NCBI GenBank assembly: GCA_022779365.1
Contig: JALFSI010000038.1
Location: 4,726 to 68,725, forward strand
DNA from: CAG-170 sp022779365
GTDB taxonomy: Bacteria; Bacillota; Clostridia; Oscillospirales; Oscillospiraceae
Direction of reading: 5' to 3'
Length of the DNA: 64,000 nt
Shown: positions 1 through 8,031 of the stretch, one piece after another
Layout: each line of letters opens with the position of its first letter
Numbering within the stretch: the first letter of the stretch is position 1
Position numbers and translations under genes: made by a program
The notes under the pieces: model-generated
The model's input: only the letters and a program-made list of their open reading frames with translations
What the model was told of the DNA's origin: nothing
The model's database searches: none

Positions 1-25
1 AAAAATTTCCGTTTATACGATGTTT

Positions 26-787
26 TCATTTCTCTTCTCTCCCATCCTCCCGCGCGTCCGGCGCGTGAGCTTTCTCCGATTCTTTTTGCGCGTGCCGCTT
101 GCAGATGCGGTCATAGACCAGCAGCCCCAGACCGCTCACAAGCAGCGTTCCGGCAAACACAAGGATCGCCGCCGTGTAGTTCTGTGAGCCAAGCGCGCTG
201 CCGCCGATCGTAGACGTCACGATGGACGGCAGACGCCCCAGCGAGCAGATCATCAGCCACAGCGAAAACGGCATATCCGTCAGACCCGCAAAATAACACA
301 GCAGATCCTTCGGCGTGCCGGGAAGCATAAAGATCACCAGAAACAGAAAATCACGCTTGGACGACGTTTTGAGGAACTTGACCGCGTGCAGCTTTTCCTC
401 TGAAAAGAATATCTCCACCAGCCGCACGCCGTATTTGCGCACGAGCCAGAACACGAGGACGCTCCCGAGCGTGGAGGCGAGGATGCACAGGATCGTCCCC
501 TCCACCGCGCCGAAGGCGTACCCCGCCGCCAGCTCAAACGGCTCGCCGGGCAGCAGCGCGATGACGATCTGTAAAATCGTCATGCCGATGAACGCCAGCC
601 TCCCCCAGATGCCCGTCTCATCGATCCACGCGCGGAATTTTTCCGGCTCAGACGCAAATTTGACCAGCGGAATGCCCGCAAAAACGCTGATGAGCGCGAT
701 CGCAGCCACCGCGATCACGATCGCCGCGATCCCCAGCCCCTTCTGCTGCCGCCGTGTAAGCTCGTGTTTCTGTCTTTTCTGCTTCAT
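26..787 (-). CDS. TVP38/TMEM64 (SNARE-associated/DedA-like) membrane protein
   Basis: Predicted 253-residue polytopic membrane protein of the TVP38/TMEM64 family, related to DedA proteins. Family members are linked to lipid or membrane homeostasis, but the substrate is not fixed. A basic N-terminus is followed by a hydrophobic helix, then the family core around residues 60-180 with a G-rich LLPGEPFELAAGYAFG segment and a later FLLVIFMLPGTPKDL segment, both typical of this fold. A basic hydrophilic tail ends the protein. I chose the ATG at 787; the longer frame would need a GTG at 817 lying against a probable -10 sequence. Monocistronic on the minus strand. Family call is firm, function is open. 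Confidence 0.85.
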   Translation of the reverse strand: MKQKRQKHELTRRQQKGLGIAAIVIAVAAIALISVFAGIPLVKFASEPEKFRAWIDETGIWGRLAFIGMTILQIVIALLPGEPFELAAGYAFGAVEGTILCILASTLGSVLVFWLVRKYGVRLVEIFFSEEKLHAVKFLKTSSKRDFLFLVIFMLPGTPKDLLCYFAGLTDMPFSLWLMICSLGRLPSIVTSTIGGSALGSQNYTAAILVFAGTLLVSGLGLLVYDRICKRHAQKESEKAHAPDAREDGREEK

Positions 788-951
788 ACCGACCCTGCCC
801 TGTGATTTACTACGCACTCAGTATAGCACATATTGCCGCAATTGGTCATTTCTAAATTGTAAAGAAATGTGAAGATTTTAAATGCAGGACACACCCTACC
901 CTATGAACACTTTTACCTTTTCACTCTTCCCTGCTACCTCTTACCTACCGC

Positions 952-990
952 CAAAAAAATCAGCCCGCCCTACTGGGCGAGCTGATTTTG
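952..990 (-). terminator. Rho-independent terminator of tRNA-Ser
   Basis: On the minus strand directly after the tRNA there is a hairpin (AAAATCAGC and GCCC arms around a short loop) followed by seven T residues. This is a standard intrinsic terminator. Confidence 0.85.
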
Positions 991-1082
991 TGGCGGAGTG
1001 GGAGGGATTCGAACCCTCGGACGGCTTTTGACCGTCACACGATTTCCAGTCGTGCTCGTTATGACCGCTTCGATACCACTCC
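991..1082 (-). tRNA. tRNA-Ser(GGA)
   Basis: Read on the minus strand the sequence folds as a class II tRNA of 92 nt with a genome-encoded CCA. The acceptor arm GGAGTGG pairs with CCACTCC. The anticodon arm CACGA/TCGTG encloses a loop with GGA in positions 34-36, and there is a long variable arm as expected for serine. The T-arm carries the GTTCGAATC pattern. The anticodon reads UCC/UCU serine codons. Confidence 0.97.
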
Positions 1083-1121
1083 AGGCATCACCGTTTCTGT
1101 CATTTCCGAAACAGCTCGATT

Positions 1122-1150
1122 ATTCTACACAATGAAACGGCGAATGTCAA
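1122..1150 (-). promoter_or_regulatory. Sigma-A promoter of tRNA-Ser
   Basis: On the minus strand a perfect TTGACA (1145-1150) is separated by 17 bp from TAGAAT (1122-1127). It lies in the short gap after the pbpA stop, so the tRNA has its own strong promoter. Confidence 0.85.
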
Positions 1151-1162
1151 GTCTTTTCCAAA

Positions 1163-2530
1163 CTATTTCTGCATTGCTTCCACGCAGGCATTCAGGACCT
1201 GCCCCGCCATGGGAGCGGCGACGGCGCTGCCCGCGCCCGCGTTCTCCACAAATACCACGAACGCCAGCGGATAATCGTCGTCTTTGATAAAGCCAGCGAA
1301 CGTCGCGTGGGCGGGCTTGCCCTCCTGCTCCGCCGTGCCGGATTTCGCGCAGACGTAATACGGCGGGAAACGCTCCGTGCCGTAGACCGTCACGACGTTA
1401 TAGTGCATCATCGTCGCCATTTTTTCCGCCGCCGTGGAGCTTGCAAGCTGCCCGGTCGAGGTGCGCTGTGCGCTGTAGAGCGTCTTGTCGCCCTCGGTGA
1501 TGGACTGCACCAGATACGGCTCAGCCTCCTCGCCTCCGCCGCCAAGAATGCCCATAAAGCGCATATAGGCGTATGGATTGACCGCAATAGAATACTGCCC
1601 GATGCCAGCCCACGCGGTGTCGCCATCGTCCGCGTTGGAAAGATCAACGCAGCCCGCTTTCGTATGGTAGCCCGCGCAATCAAACGACTCGCCCAGCCCC
1701 AGCCTGCGCGCGTAGCGCTCCAACGTTTTTGCGCCGAGCTGCTCGGCGATGCTGCCGAACACAATGTTGCACGAGTGCGCCAGACCCTCGGAAAAGTTGA
1801 TCTCTCCGTGCACACCGCTGCAAATGACCTCCTGCCCGCCAATGATCTGCCTGCCGGTGCAGGTAAAGGTCTGCTGATAAATATCCGAAATGGTGTCGAT
1901 GGCGGCAACGCTCGTGACGAGCTTGAAAATCGAGCCCGGCGTGTAGGTGACATCAAAGAATCGGTTTACATAAACACCTTCATACGCACCCGTCTCGTCT
2001 CCAGCCACGTCCGGGACGTTATCGGGATCGTAGCTCGGCGAGGACACGGCGCAGAGAATTTCGCCCGTTTTGTAGTTATACACGCCGATCGTGCCGCGGT
2101 AGCCGTCAAGCGCCCGCATGGCGGCGCGCTGCGCTGCGGCGCTGACGGTCAGTTCTGTGACCGCGCCGCCGGTCTGCGCGCCGTAAAGCCCGGTGAATTT
2201 GTTATAGCCGATCATGCGCTCGGCATATGCGCCGAGCATGGGCGCGGAGATATAGCCGTCGCGGTCGCCCAGCAGGTGCAAAAACGCCTTACGCGTCTCG
2301 GCGTCCTCACTGTACGTCCGCCCCTGACGGGTGTCGAGCAGCGCTTCCCCGCTGCTGTCGGTCACGACACCGCAGTTGAGATTCGCGCCGGTATACAGGT
2401 GCGGGCTGCCGGAAAACGCGACCCAACGGTCGGCGCAGATGAAATACTCGCCGAAAAATACCAGCGCGCCGAGCGCGAGAATGGCGGTAAGGACGAGCAG
2501 GAAAATGCGCCGTGCGGAAATTTTCTTCAT
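1163..2530 (-). CDS. pbpA: PbpA-like class B penicillin-binding protein (transpeptidase)
   Basis: Peptidoglycan DD-transpeptidase of 455 residues with one N-terminal membrane helix (about residues 8-28). The three active-site motifs of the penicillin-binding fold are present: SxxK at S200-K203 (PGSIFKL), SxN at S253-N255 (SCN) and KSG at 396-398. It lacks the long N-terminal region of PBP2/FtsI proteins and has the short PbpA architecture seen with FHA-FtsW partners. Its ATG overlaps the stop of the upstream ftsW-type gene by 4 nt (ATGA), so translation is probably coupled and the two proteins form a SEDS polymerase and transpeptidase pair. Longer start sites would run into the partner gene. 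Confidence 0.9.
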   Translation of the reverse strand: MKKISARRIFLLVLTAILALGALVFFGEYFICADRWVAFSGSPHLYTGANLNCGVVTDSSGEALLDTRQGRTYSEDAETRKAFLHLLGDRDGYISAPMLGAYAERMIGYNKFTGLYGAQTGGAVTELTVSAAAQRAAMRALDGYRGTIGVYNYKTGEILCAVSSPSYDPDNVPDVAGDETGAYEGVYVNRFFDVTYTPGSIFKLVTSVAAIDTISDIYQQTFTCTGRQIIGGQEVICSGVHGEINFSEGLAHSCNIVFGSIAEQLGAKTLERYARRLGLGESFDCAGYHTKAGCVDLSNADDGDTAWAGIGQYSIAVNPYAYMRFMGILGGGGEEAEPYLVQSITEGDKTLYSAQRTSTGQLASSTAAEKMATMMHYNVVTVYGTERFPPYYVCAKSGTAEQEGKPAHATFAGFIKDDDYPLAFVVFVENAGAGSAVAAPMAGQVLNACVEAMQK

Positions 2531-4245
2531 GCGCGCGCCTCCTTTCCCGACGGCAGGCGGATGGCAAAGCTGGCGTTCTGGCGGGTATCGACCGCCTTGA
2601 TAAATGCGAGCAGTCCCCATACGCAGAGCATACTTGAACCGCCGTTCGACACGAACGGGAACGTCACACCCGTCAGCGGCAGGAAATCGACCGTGCCGAA
2701 GAGATTCAGGATCGCCTGCACGATGAGGATGGTCGCTGCCGCCGCCGCGCCGATGGAATAAAAGCTGCTGCGGCTCTGCGGCAGCGAGCGGATAACGAAC
2801 AGCACCAGAATGACCAGCGCCGCCACGAGCAGCAGCGACATAAGCAGCCCCCACTCTTCGCCCACGAACGCGAACACAAGGTCAGTATCCGACGCGCCGA
2901 CATATTTCAGCCATCCGCGCCCCGCGCCCAGCCCAAACAGCCCGCCGGAGGCGATGCACATCATCGCGCGCGTCTGCTGATAGCCCGTGGTGAGCGAGTT
3001 TTCCCAAACGTGCCCCCAACCCGCGAAGCGGCGCATGGCGTAGGGCTTGAACCGCAGAACGAACACGCCCGCAAAGCCCGTTCCCGCGCACGCGAGCGCG
3101 AGCGTGGCGAAATCGCCGGAGCGCAGAAACGCGATGACGAGGAACGTACAGAAAAAGATGATGGCAGTGCCAAAATCGCTCATCAGCGCGAGGCAGCCGC
3201 AGATGGCGGCGGAATAGGCGATGAACAGGAACTGGTTGCGCCGCGTCATCAGGCGCTGCAAGGTAGACGCGCCCGCGAATACAAAGCAAATTTTCACCAG
3301 CTCCGACGGCTGGAACGAGAACGAGCCGAGCTGCACCCAGTTTTTCGCGCCGAATTTCTCCACGCCGAACACGAGGTTGAACGCCAGCAGCGCGATACCG
3401 AACGCGGCGGCGAGATAGCGCACGCGCTTCACGCGCTCCAGATTGCGCAAAAACAGCCCCAGCACGAGGAAAAACACCACGCCCGCTGCGATGGCAAGCA
3501 GCTCCTTTTTGAGCGCCGACGGGTCGCTGGACGCGATGACGCACAGGCCCATCGTGCACAGGAAAAACGCCAGACTCTCCACCTCAAAGCTGCTGCGGCG
3601 CAGGAGCTTATAAAGCCCGAACAGCAGCCACTGCAAAACGATCAGCCCCAGCATCGCAGGCAGTGCCTGCGCCGCGTTCACGCCGTGCGCCAGCAGCGTC
3701 AAAAGCGCAAAAAGCTGAAAGACCGTCAGCGCGGCCACCGTGAGCCACGGGTGCTCACCCGTGTCCGCGCGCGTGCGGACGGAGGCTTGAATGAGCTCCT
3801 GCTCCGGCGTGATGGGCACGAGCACAAACTCCACGCCGCCGAGCGCAATGCGGTCGCCAAACTCCACAACGCTCATGGAAACGCTCTCGCCGTTGACAGC
3901 GACGCCGCCCTTTGAGCCGACATCGGAAACGCTCCAGCTCCCGTCGTCATAACGCGTCAAAACCGCGTTCTGGCGCGAAATGGTCGGATAGTCCAGCACC
4001 ACGTCGCAGTTTTTGGCGCGTCCGAGCAGATTCTCCCAGTGCGTGACCGGGATGCGCTCGCCGTTCGGCGCGGCAAGCCACGCCCAAATTTCGGGTTCCG
4101 GCTTAAAAAACAGCAGCGAGCGCGCGCAGCGGTACAGAATAAACCCCGCCAGCAGCGGAAACACAAAGCGCAGCGCCTCCGCGAGCCCCGTGCAGAATGC
4201 CGAGCCCTGCACGAATGTGCCGATCGATTCAAAAAAAGCATCCAT
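2527..4245 (-). CDS. FHA domain-FtsW/RodA/SpoVE-type glycosyltransferase
   Basis: 572-residue fusion of a membrane anchor, a forkhead-associated domain (about residues 45-135, with GRAKNCDVVLDYPTISR and a later SDVGSKGG segment, the phosphothreonine-binding face) and a SEDS-family polytopic module that polymerises lipid II. SEDS marks include the FQPSELVKICFV segment and the GxxGLGAGRGWLKY segment. FHA fusion suggests control by a Ser/Thr kinase of the PASTA type; ireB at 18.6 kb belongs to the same kind of circuit, though no kinase is in the window. ATG at 4245 is preferred over GTG at 4272 because GAGGAA lies at the right distance. Confidence 0.9.
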   Translation of the reverse strand: MDAFFESIGTFVQGSAFCTGLAEALRFVFPLLAGFILYRCARSLLFFKPEPEIWAWLAAPNGERIPVTHWENLLGRAKNCDVVLDYPTISRQNAVLTRYDDGSWSVSDVGSKGGVAVNGESVSMSVVEFGDRIALGGVEFVLVPITPEQELIQASVRTRADTGEHPWLTVAALTVFQLFALLTLLAHGVNAAQALPAMLGLIVLQWLLFGLYKLLRRSSFEVESLAFFLCTMGLCVIASSDPSALKKELLAIAAGVVFFLVLGLFLRNLERVKRVRYLAAAFGIALLAFNLVFGVEKFGAKNWVQLGSFSFQPSELVKICFVFAGASTLQRLMTRRNQFLFIAYSAAICGCLALMSDFGTAIIFFCTFLVIAFLRSGDFATLALACAGTGFAGVFVLRFKPYAMRRFAGWGHVWENSLTTGYQQTRAMMCIASGGLFGLGAGRGWLKYVGASDTDLVFAFVGEEWGLLMSLLLVAALVILVLFVIRSLPQSRSSFYSIGAAAAATILIVQAILNLFGTVDFLPLTGVTFPFVSNGGSSMLCVWGLLAFIKAVDTRQNASFAIRLPSGKEARA

Positions 4246-4268
4246 AGGTAATTCCTCAGGGTTCGCAA

Positions 4269-4298
4269 GCACCCCTCACGGGCAACCATGAGGGGTGC
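4269..4298. repeat. Intergenic 10-bp perfect inverted repeat
   Basis: GCACCCCTCA and TGAGGGGTGC flank a 10-nt loop between the AI-2E-family gene and the FHA-FtsW gene. No T-run follows on either strand, so it is better read as a processing or attenuation hairpin than a full terminator. Confidence 0.6.
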
Positions 4299-4304
4299 AG
4301 ATCC

Positions 4305-5603
4305 TTATTTCTTTGCGGGTTCGTCCGCTGCGGGTTCTTCCTCCGCTGCGGGCGCTTCTGCCTGCGGCTCGGATTCCGCCGATTCCTCCGGCAGGTCCTC
4401 GACCGCGCGGATGGCATAGTAATCGTTGGTCACAGTCGATCTGCCCTTGCGCCTGAGCGCGCTGTTGACCGCGTCGCTGATGAGCATATAGATGACCGCA
4501 AACACCGGCACGCCCAAGATCATCCCGGCAAAGCCGAACAGGCTCGTCGCCACGGTGATGGAGATGAGCACCCAGAAGCCCGAGATGCCCACGGAGTTTC
4601 CGAGGATTCTCGGACCGATGACATTGCCGTCCACTTGCTGCAAAACGATGACGAAAATCACAAAATAGAACGCCTGCAGGGGATTTACGAGCAAGATCAG
4701 CAGCGCGGACGGCACTGCGCCGATGATCGGACCGAAGAACGGGATGACATTCGTCACGCCTACGACCGTCGCGACCAGCGCCGGGTACGGCAGCTTGAGG
4801 ATGAGCATCCCCAGATAGCACAGCACGCCGATGATGGCGGAGTCGATGATCTTGCCGATGACAAAGCCGTTAAAGACGCGGTTGATCTCGCGCCCGACGT
4901 GCAGGATATGATCGGCACGGGCGGGCTTAAAGAGCGCCACGACGATCTTTTTGCCCTGCGCCTGGAACTTATCCTTGGACGCGAGGATGTAGATCGAGGC
5001 AAAAACGCCGATCACGATATTTGCAAGGCTCTTGACCACGCTGAACGCGGAGGTAAAAACCGTTGTGAGCACGTTCTGAATATCGGTTGGCAGGCTGGTG
5101 CTGACCCATTCGTTGAGATATTCCTGGATCTTACCGATCGCCATATCAGCGTAATACTGAACCTCCGGATTATCCGCCAGCAGGTTCGTCGCCCACTGCT
5201 CAATGCTGAGGAAGTACTTCGGCGCGCTGTCGATGATGCCCTGAATGCTCTCGCCGAGCTGCGGCAGCAGAATGGAGAAGAATGCGTAGATCACAAGCGC
5301 CGCAAAGATCAGCGCAAACACAATGGAGATCGCGCGGCTGAGCTTTTTGCCCGAGCCGGGCTTTTTCTCGTGCTTTGTGAGCTTGGGTGCAAGCCACCGA
5401 TCGACCAGACGCACGAGCGGATTGAGCAAAAACGCGATGACCGCGCCGGAGATGAGCGGCGAAAGGATGCTCAGGATATTGGTCACCAGCTTGAAGAAGC
5501 CCGGCAGATCCGTAAAGATCACGACGAGCAGAATGCTGATAAAAATAACTGCCAGCGCCGTGACGCCCCACTTAAAATAAGTGCTGTCTCTGCGTTCCTT
5601 CAT
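4305..5603 (-). CDS. AI-2E family transporter (YdbI/PerM-like)
   Basis: 432-residue membrane protein of the AI-2E exporter family (PF01594-type). Two hydrophobic pairs are seen near residues 15-80, then the amphipathic central region, then a cluster of helices around residues 215-370 with the family signature GVTNVIPFFGPIIGAVPSAL. The C-terminal tail is acidic and rich in Ala/Glu/Pro, probably disordered. Family members export signalling molecules or other small solutes, or act as Na+/H+ antiporters, so the substrate is not assigned. ATG 5603 has GGTGGGG upstream; the longer frame to 5666 has no better site. Confidence 0.85.
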   Translation of the reverse strand: MKERRDSTYFKWGVTALAVIFISILLVVIFTDLPGFFKLVTNILSILSPLISGAVIAFLLNPLVRLVDRWLAPKLTKHEKKPGSGKKLSRAISIVFALIFAALVIYAFFSILLPQLGESIQGIIDSAPKYFLSIEQWATNLLADNPEVQYYADMAIGKIQEYLNEWVSTSLPTDIQNVLTTVFTSAFSVVKSLANIVIGVFASIYILASKDKFQAQGKKIVVALFKPARADHILHVGREINRVFNGFVIGKIIDSAIIGVLCYLGMLILKLPYPALVATVVGVTNVIPFFGPIIGAVPSALLILLVNPLQAFYFVIFVIVLQQVDGNVIGPRILGNSVGISGFWVLISITVATSLFGFAGMILGVPVFAVIYMLISDAVNSALRRKGRSTVTNDYYAIRAVEDLPEESAESEPQAEAPAAEEEPAADEPAKK

Positions 5604-5681
5604 ACACGCCCCACCATCCTTTCGAACCTTTTTAAGAGTACCATAATCCGACCGAAAGTGCAACAATCCTGAAGAGACGTT

Positions 5682-6509
5682 TCAGAAATTATTTCGCAAA
5701 AGTGCGATCTCCGCTGCGTACCCTGTCAGATCGTTCGGCGTTTCCAGCACAACGGGCAGGTCGCGTGCCGCCGCAAAGCGCAGCACGCGCTCCAGCGCCT
5801 CCAGGCCGAGCTCGCCGCGCCCGATGCACTCGTGGCGATCCTTGCGCGCGCCGAGGGGATTTTTGCTGTCGTTTAGGTGGATGGCGCGCAGGCGTGAGAG
5901 TCCCAGCACGCGGTCAAATTCCGCCAGCACGTCCTCAAAATGTGAAACGATGTCATACCCCGCGTCGTGCACATGGCAGGTGTCGAGGCATACGCCGAGC
6001 TTTTCCGGCAGCTTGCAGCGATCAATAACGTCGCGCAGCTCTGAAAAGCGCCCGCCGATCTCCGTGCCCTTGCCTGCCATCGTTTCCAGCAAGACTGTGG
6101 TGGACTGCTCCCGCGTCATCGCAAAATCGAGCGTCTCGGCGATGAGCCGGATGCCCGCGTCCGTCCCCTGCCCCACATGGCTGCCGGGGTGGAAGTTATA
6201 GAAATTGCCGGGCAGGTATTCCATGCGCGCCAGATCGTCTTTCATCGTCTGGCGGGCAAAGTCCAGCGTTTTTTCCGCGGCGGCACAGGGATTGATGGTG
6301 TACGGCGCGTGCGCGACGATCGGACCGATCACGCCGGAGCGCTGCATTTCTGCGAGCGCCTGCGCGTCTGCCGGATCGATGGCTTTCGCCTGCCCGCCGC
6401 GCGGGTTGCGGGTAAAAAACTGAAACGTGTTCGCGCCGATGGCCAGCGCGGTCCTTCCCATCGCGGCAAAGCCGCCCGACGAGGAAAGATGACAGCCGAG
6501 ATAAAGCAT
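5682..6509 (-). CDS. nfo: Deoxyribonuclease IV (AP endonuclease IV)
   Basis: 275-residue Zn-dependent apurinic/apyrimidinic endonuclease of base-excision repair, full length for the family. The TIM-barrel metal ligands are visible in order: AHAPYTIN, NFHPGSH, LLETMAGKG, CLDTCHVHDAGYD, IHLNDSKN and VLETP. The start has AGGAGG at good distance. It is transcribed away from the WYL regulator and its promoter overlaps that of the regulator, which makes joint control plausible. Confidence 0.96.
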   Translation of the reverse strand: MLYLGCHLSSSGGFAAMGRTALAIGANTFQFFTRNPRGGQAKAIDPADAQALAEMQRSGVIGPIVAHAPYTINPCAAAEKTLDFARQTMKDDLARMEYLPGNFYNFHPGSHVGQGTDAGIRLIAETLDFAMTREQSTTVLLETMAGKGTEIGGRFSELRDVIDRCKLPEKLGVCLDTCHVHDAGYDIVSHFEDVLAEFDRVLGLSRLRAIHLNDSKNPLGARKDRHECIGRGELGLEALERVLRFAAARDLPVVLETPNDLTGYAAEIALLRNNF

Positions 6510-6530
6510 AACGTCCCTCCTATTGTTTTT

Positions 6531-6583
6531 ATCATATCATATCCTGCCGCCCTCTTGCAAGCGCGGCGCGGCTGCGGTACAAT
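6531..6583. promoter_or_regulatory. Overlapping divergent promoters for nfo and the WYL regulator
   Basis: The palindromic hexamer TTGCAA (6555-6560) can serve as -35 in both directions. Rightward it is 17 bp from TACAAT (6578-6583) for the WYL gene. Leftward it is 18 bp from TATGAT (6531-6536) for nfo. A dyad GTACA (6577-6581) and TGTAC (6588-6592) covers the rightward -10 and start point and could be an operator. Confidence 0.65.
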
Positions 6584-6605
6584 AAACTGTACAGGAGGTG
6601 GCACG

Positions 6606-7583
6606 ATGGCAAGGTCGGACAATCAGAAGCTAAAGCTCATGCTCCTCGCGCGGCTCTTGGAGCAGCAGACGGACGAGGCGCACCCCATGAGCGCACAGCA
6701 GCTCATCGCTGCGCTCGCGGAGCACGGCGTCAAGGCAGAGCGCAAGAGCATATACAGCGACATCGCGGCGCTGCAGGATCTCGGCATGGACATTTGCCTG
6801 CAAAACGGCAAAAACGGCGGGTATTATCTCGCTTCGCGCGAGTTTGAGCTGCCGGAGCTCAAGCTGCTGGTAGACGCTGTGCAGGCAAGCAAATTTCTCT
6901 CCGAGCGCAAAACGGTGCAGCTCATCCGCAAGCTCGAAACGCTGGCGAGCCGGTGGGATGCTGGACGGCTGCGGCGGCAGGTGGTCGTTTCCGGGCGCGT
7001 AAAAACGATGAACGAGAGCGTTTTTTACACCGTGGATCAAATTCACGAAGCCATTGCCGCGAACCGCCAGATCCAGTTCCGCTATTTTGAGTGGGGCGTT
7101 GACAAGCAGAAGCACTTTCGCGACCGCCGCTACGTCGCCAGCCCTTATGCGCTGTGCTGGGAGAATGAAAATTACTACCTCGTCGCCTACTCCGAGCGCC
7201 ACGGCATCACGCACTACCGCGTGGACAAAATGGCGCAGCTCCAGATGCTGGACACGCCGCGCATCGTAAACGACGAGACGCGCGCGCTGGACGTATCGAA
7301 ATACGGCAAAAACGTATTCGGAATGTTCGGCGGCGAGCAGATGCAGGTCAAAATGCGATTCGAAAACCCTCTCGCGGGCGTGGTGCTCGACCGCTTTGGA
7401 CACGATGTTATGTTAATTCCAGACGGCGGCTCGCACTTTACGCTCACAACGGACATTGCCGTCTCCCCTGTCTTTTTTGGCTGGCTGGCAGGCTTCGGCG
7501 GCGCGGCAAAGATCATATTTCCGCAGAGGGCGGTGGAAGCGTATTTGGAATTATGTAAACAGTCTATTGCACAATACGAATAG
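6606..7583 (+). CDS. HTH-WYL transcriptional regulator (YafY family)
   Basis: 325-residue regulator with an N-terminal winged helix-turn-helix (about residues 15-70, with the KAERKSIYSDIAALQDLGM recognition region) and a WYL domain (about 130-210, with the ARYVASPYALCWENENYYLVAY segment). A C-terminal WCX-like extension follows. WYL proteins sense small ligands or single-stranded DNA, and several control DNA-damage genes. AGGAGGTGG precedes the ATG. The transcript leader is only about 15 nt. Divergent pairing with nfo suggests, but does not prove, a DNA-damage role. Confidence 0.9.
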   Translation: MARSDNQKLKLMLLARLLEQQTDEAHPMSAQQLIAALAEHGVKAERKSIYSDIAALQDLGMDICLQNGKNGGYYLASREFELPELKLLVDAVQASKFLSERKTVQLIRKLETLASRWDAGRLRRQVVVSGRVKTMNESVFYTVDQIHEAIAANRQIQFRYFEWGVDKQKHFRDRRYVASPYALCWENENYYLVAYSERHGITHYRVDKMAQLQMLDTPRIVNDETRALDVSKYGKNVFGMFGGEQMQVKMRFENPLAGVVLDRFGHDVMLIPDGGSHFTLTTDIAVSPVFFGWLAGFGGAAKIIFPQRAVEAYLELCKQSIAQYE

Positions 7584-7610
7584 ACGCACCAATGCGGAAC
7601 AGTATGCACC

Positions 7611-7678
7611 TATAGGGGTGGACGACTCTGTCCGCCCCTACAAAACGCACCCCCATCCAGCGGATGGGGGTGCGTTTT
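7611..7678. terminator. Bidirectional terminator between WYL gene and hinT
   Basis: A perfect 17-bp stem (7642-7658 with 7662-7678, loop AGC) begins with AAAA and ends with TTTT, so it can stop transcription from both sides. An imperfect second hairpin with TAGGGG and CCCCTA arms lies just upstream at 7611-7640. Confidence 0.9.
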
Positions 7679-7680
7679 GG

Positions 7681-8019
7681 TTAATTAAAGCTGCCAAGTG
7701 TCTTTCCAGCCAAAACGTGGAAATGGATGTGGTGCACAGTCTGACCGGCGAGCTCGCCGACGTTTGTGACCACGCGGTAGCCGTCCGCGAAGCCCTGCTC
7801 GCGCGCGAGCCTGGCGATGACGGTATAGATATGCCCGATCACGGCTTCATTCTCCTCCGTCACCTCCGCGGCGGACGCGAAGTGCTGCTTGGGCACGACG
7901 AGAAAATGCTTCGGCGCGAGCGGTGCGATGTCCAGAAACGCATAGCACTGCTCGTCCTCATAGACCTTGGTGCTGGGAATTTCCCCGGCGATGATCCTGC
8001 AAAACAGACAATCCGACAT
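7681..8019 (-). CDS. hinT: HIT-family nucleotide-binding hydrolase (HinT-like)
   Basis: 112-residue histidine-triad protein. The HxHxHxx motif is at H97, H99 and H101, and the N-terminus has the usual CxxC pair (C4, C7) seen in zinc-binding HinT proteins. HinT enzymes hydrolyse adenosine phosphoramidates, including aminoacyl-AMP adducts. It lies 12 bp after alaS, preceded by AAGGAGG, so co-transcription with the synthetase is likely and fits that chemistry. Confidence 0.93.
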   Translation of the reverse strand: MSDCLFCRIIAGEIPSTKVYEDEQCYAFLDIAPLAPKHFLVVPKQHFASAAEVTEENEAVIGHIYTVIARLAREQGFADGYRVVTNVGELAGQTVHHIHFHVLAGKTLGSFN

Positions 8020-8031
8020 GATTTTTCCTCC

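Noticed and set aside
1307..2761. Plus-strand open frame of 484 codons opposite pbpA
   Set aside because: Mirror of a high-GC gene with intact transpeptidase motifs; composition is non-protein-like.
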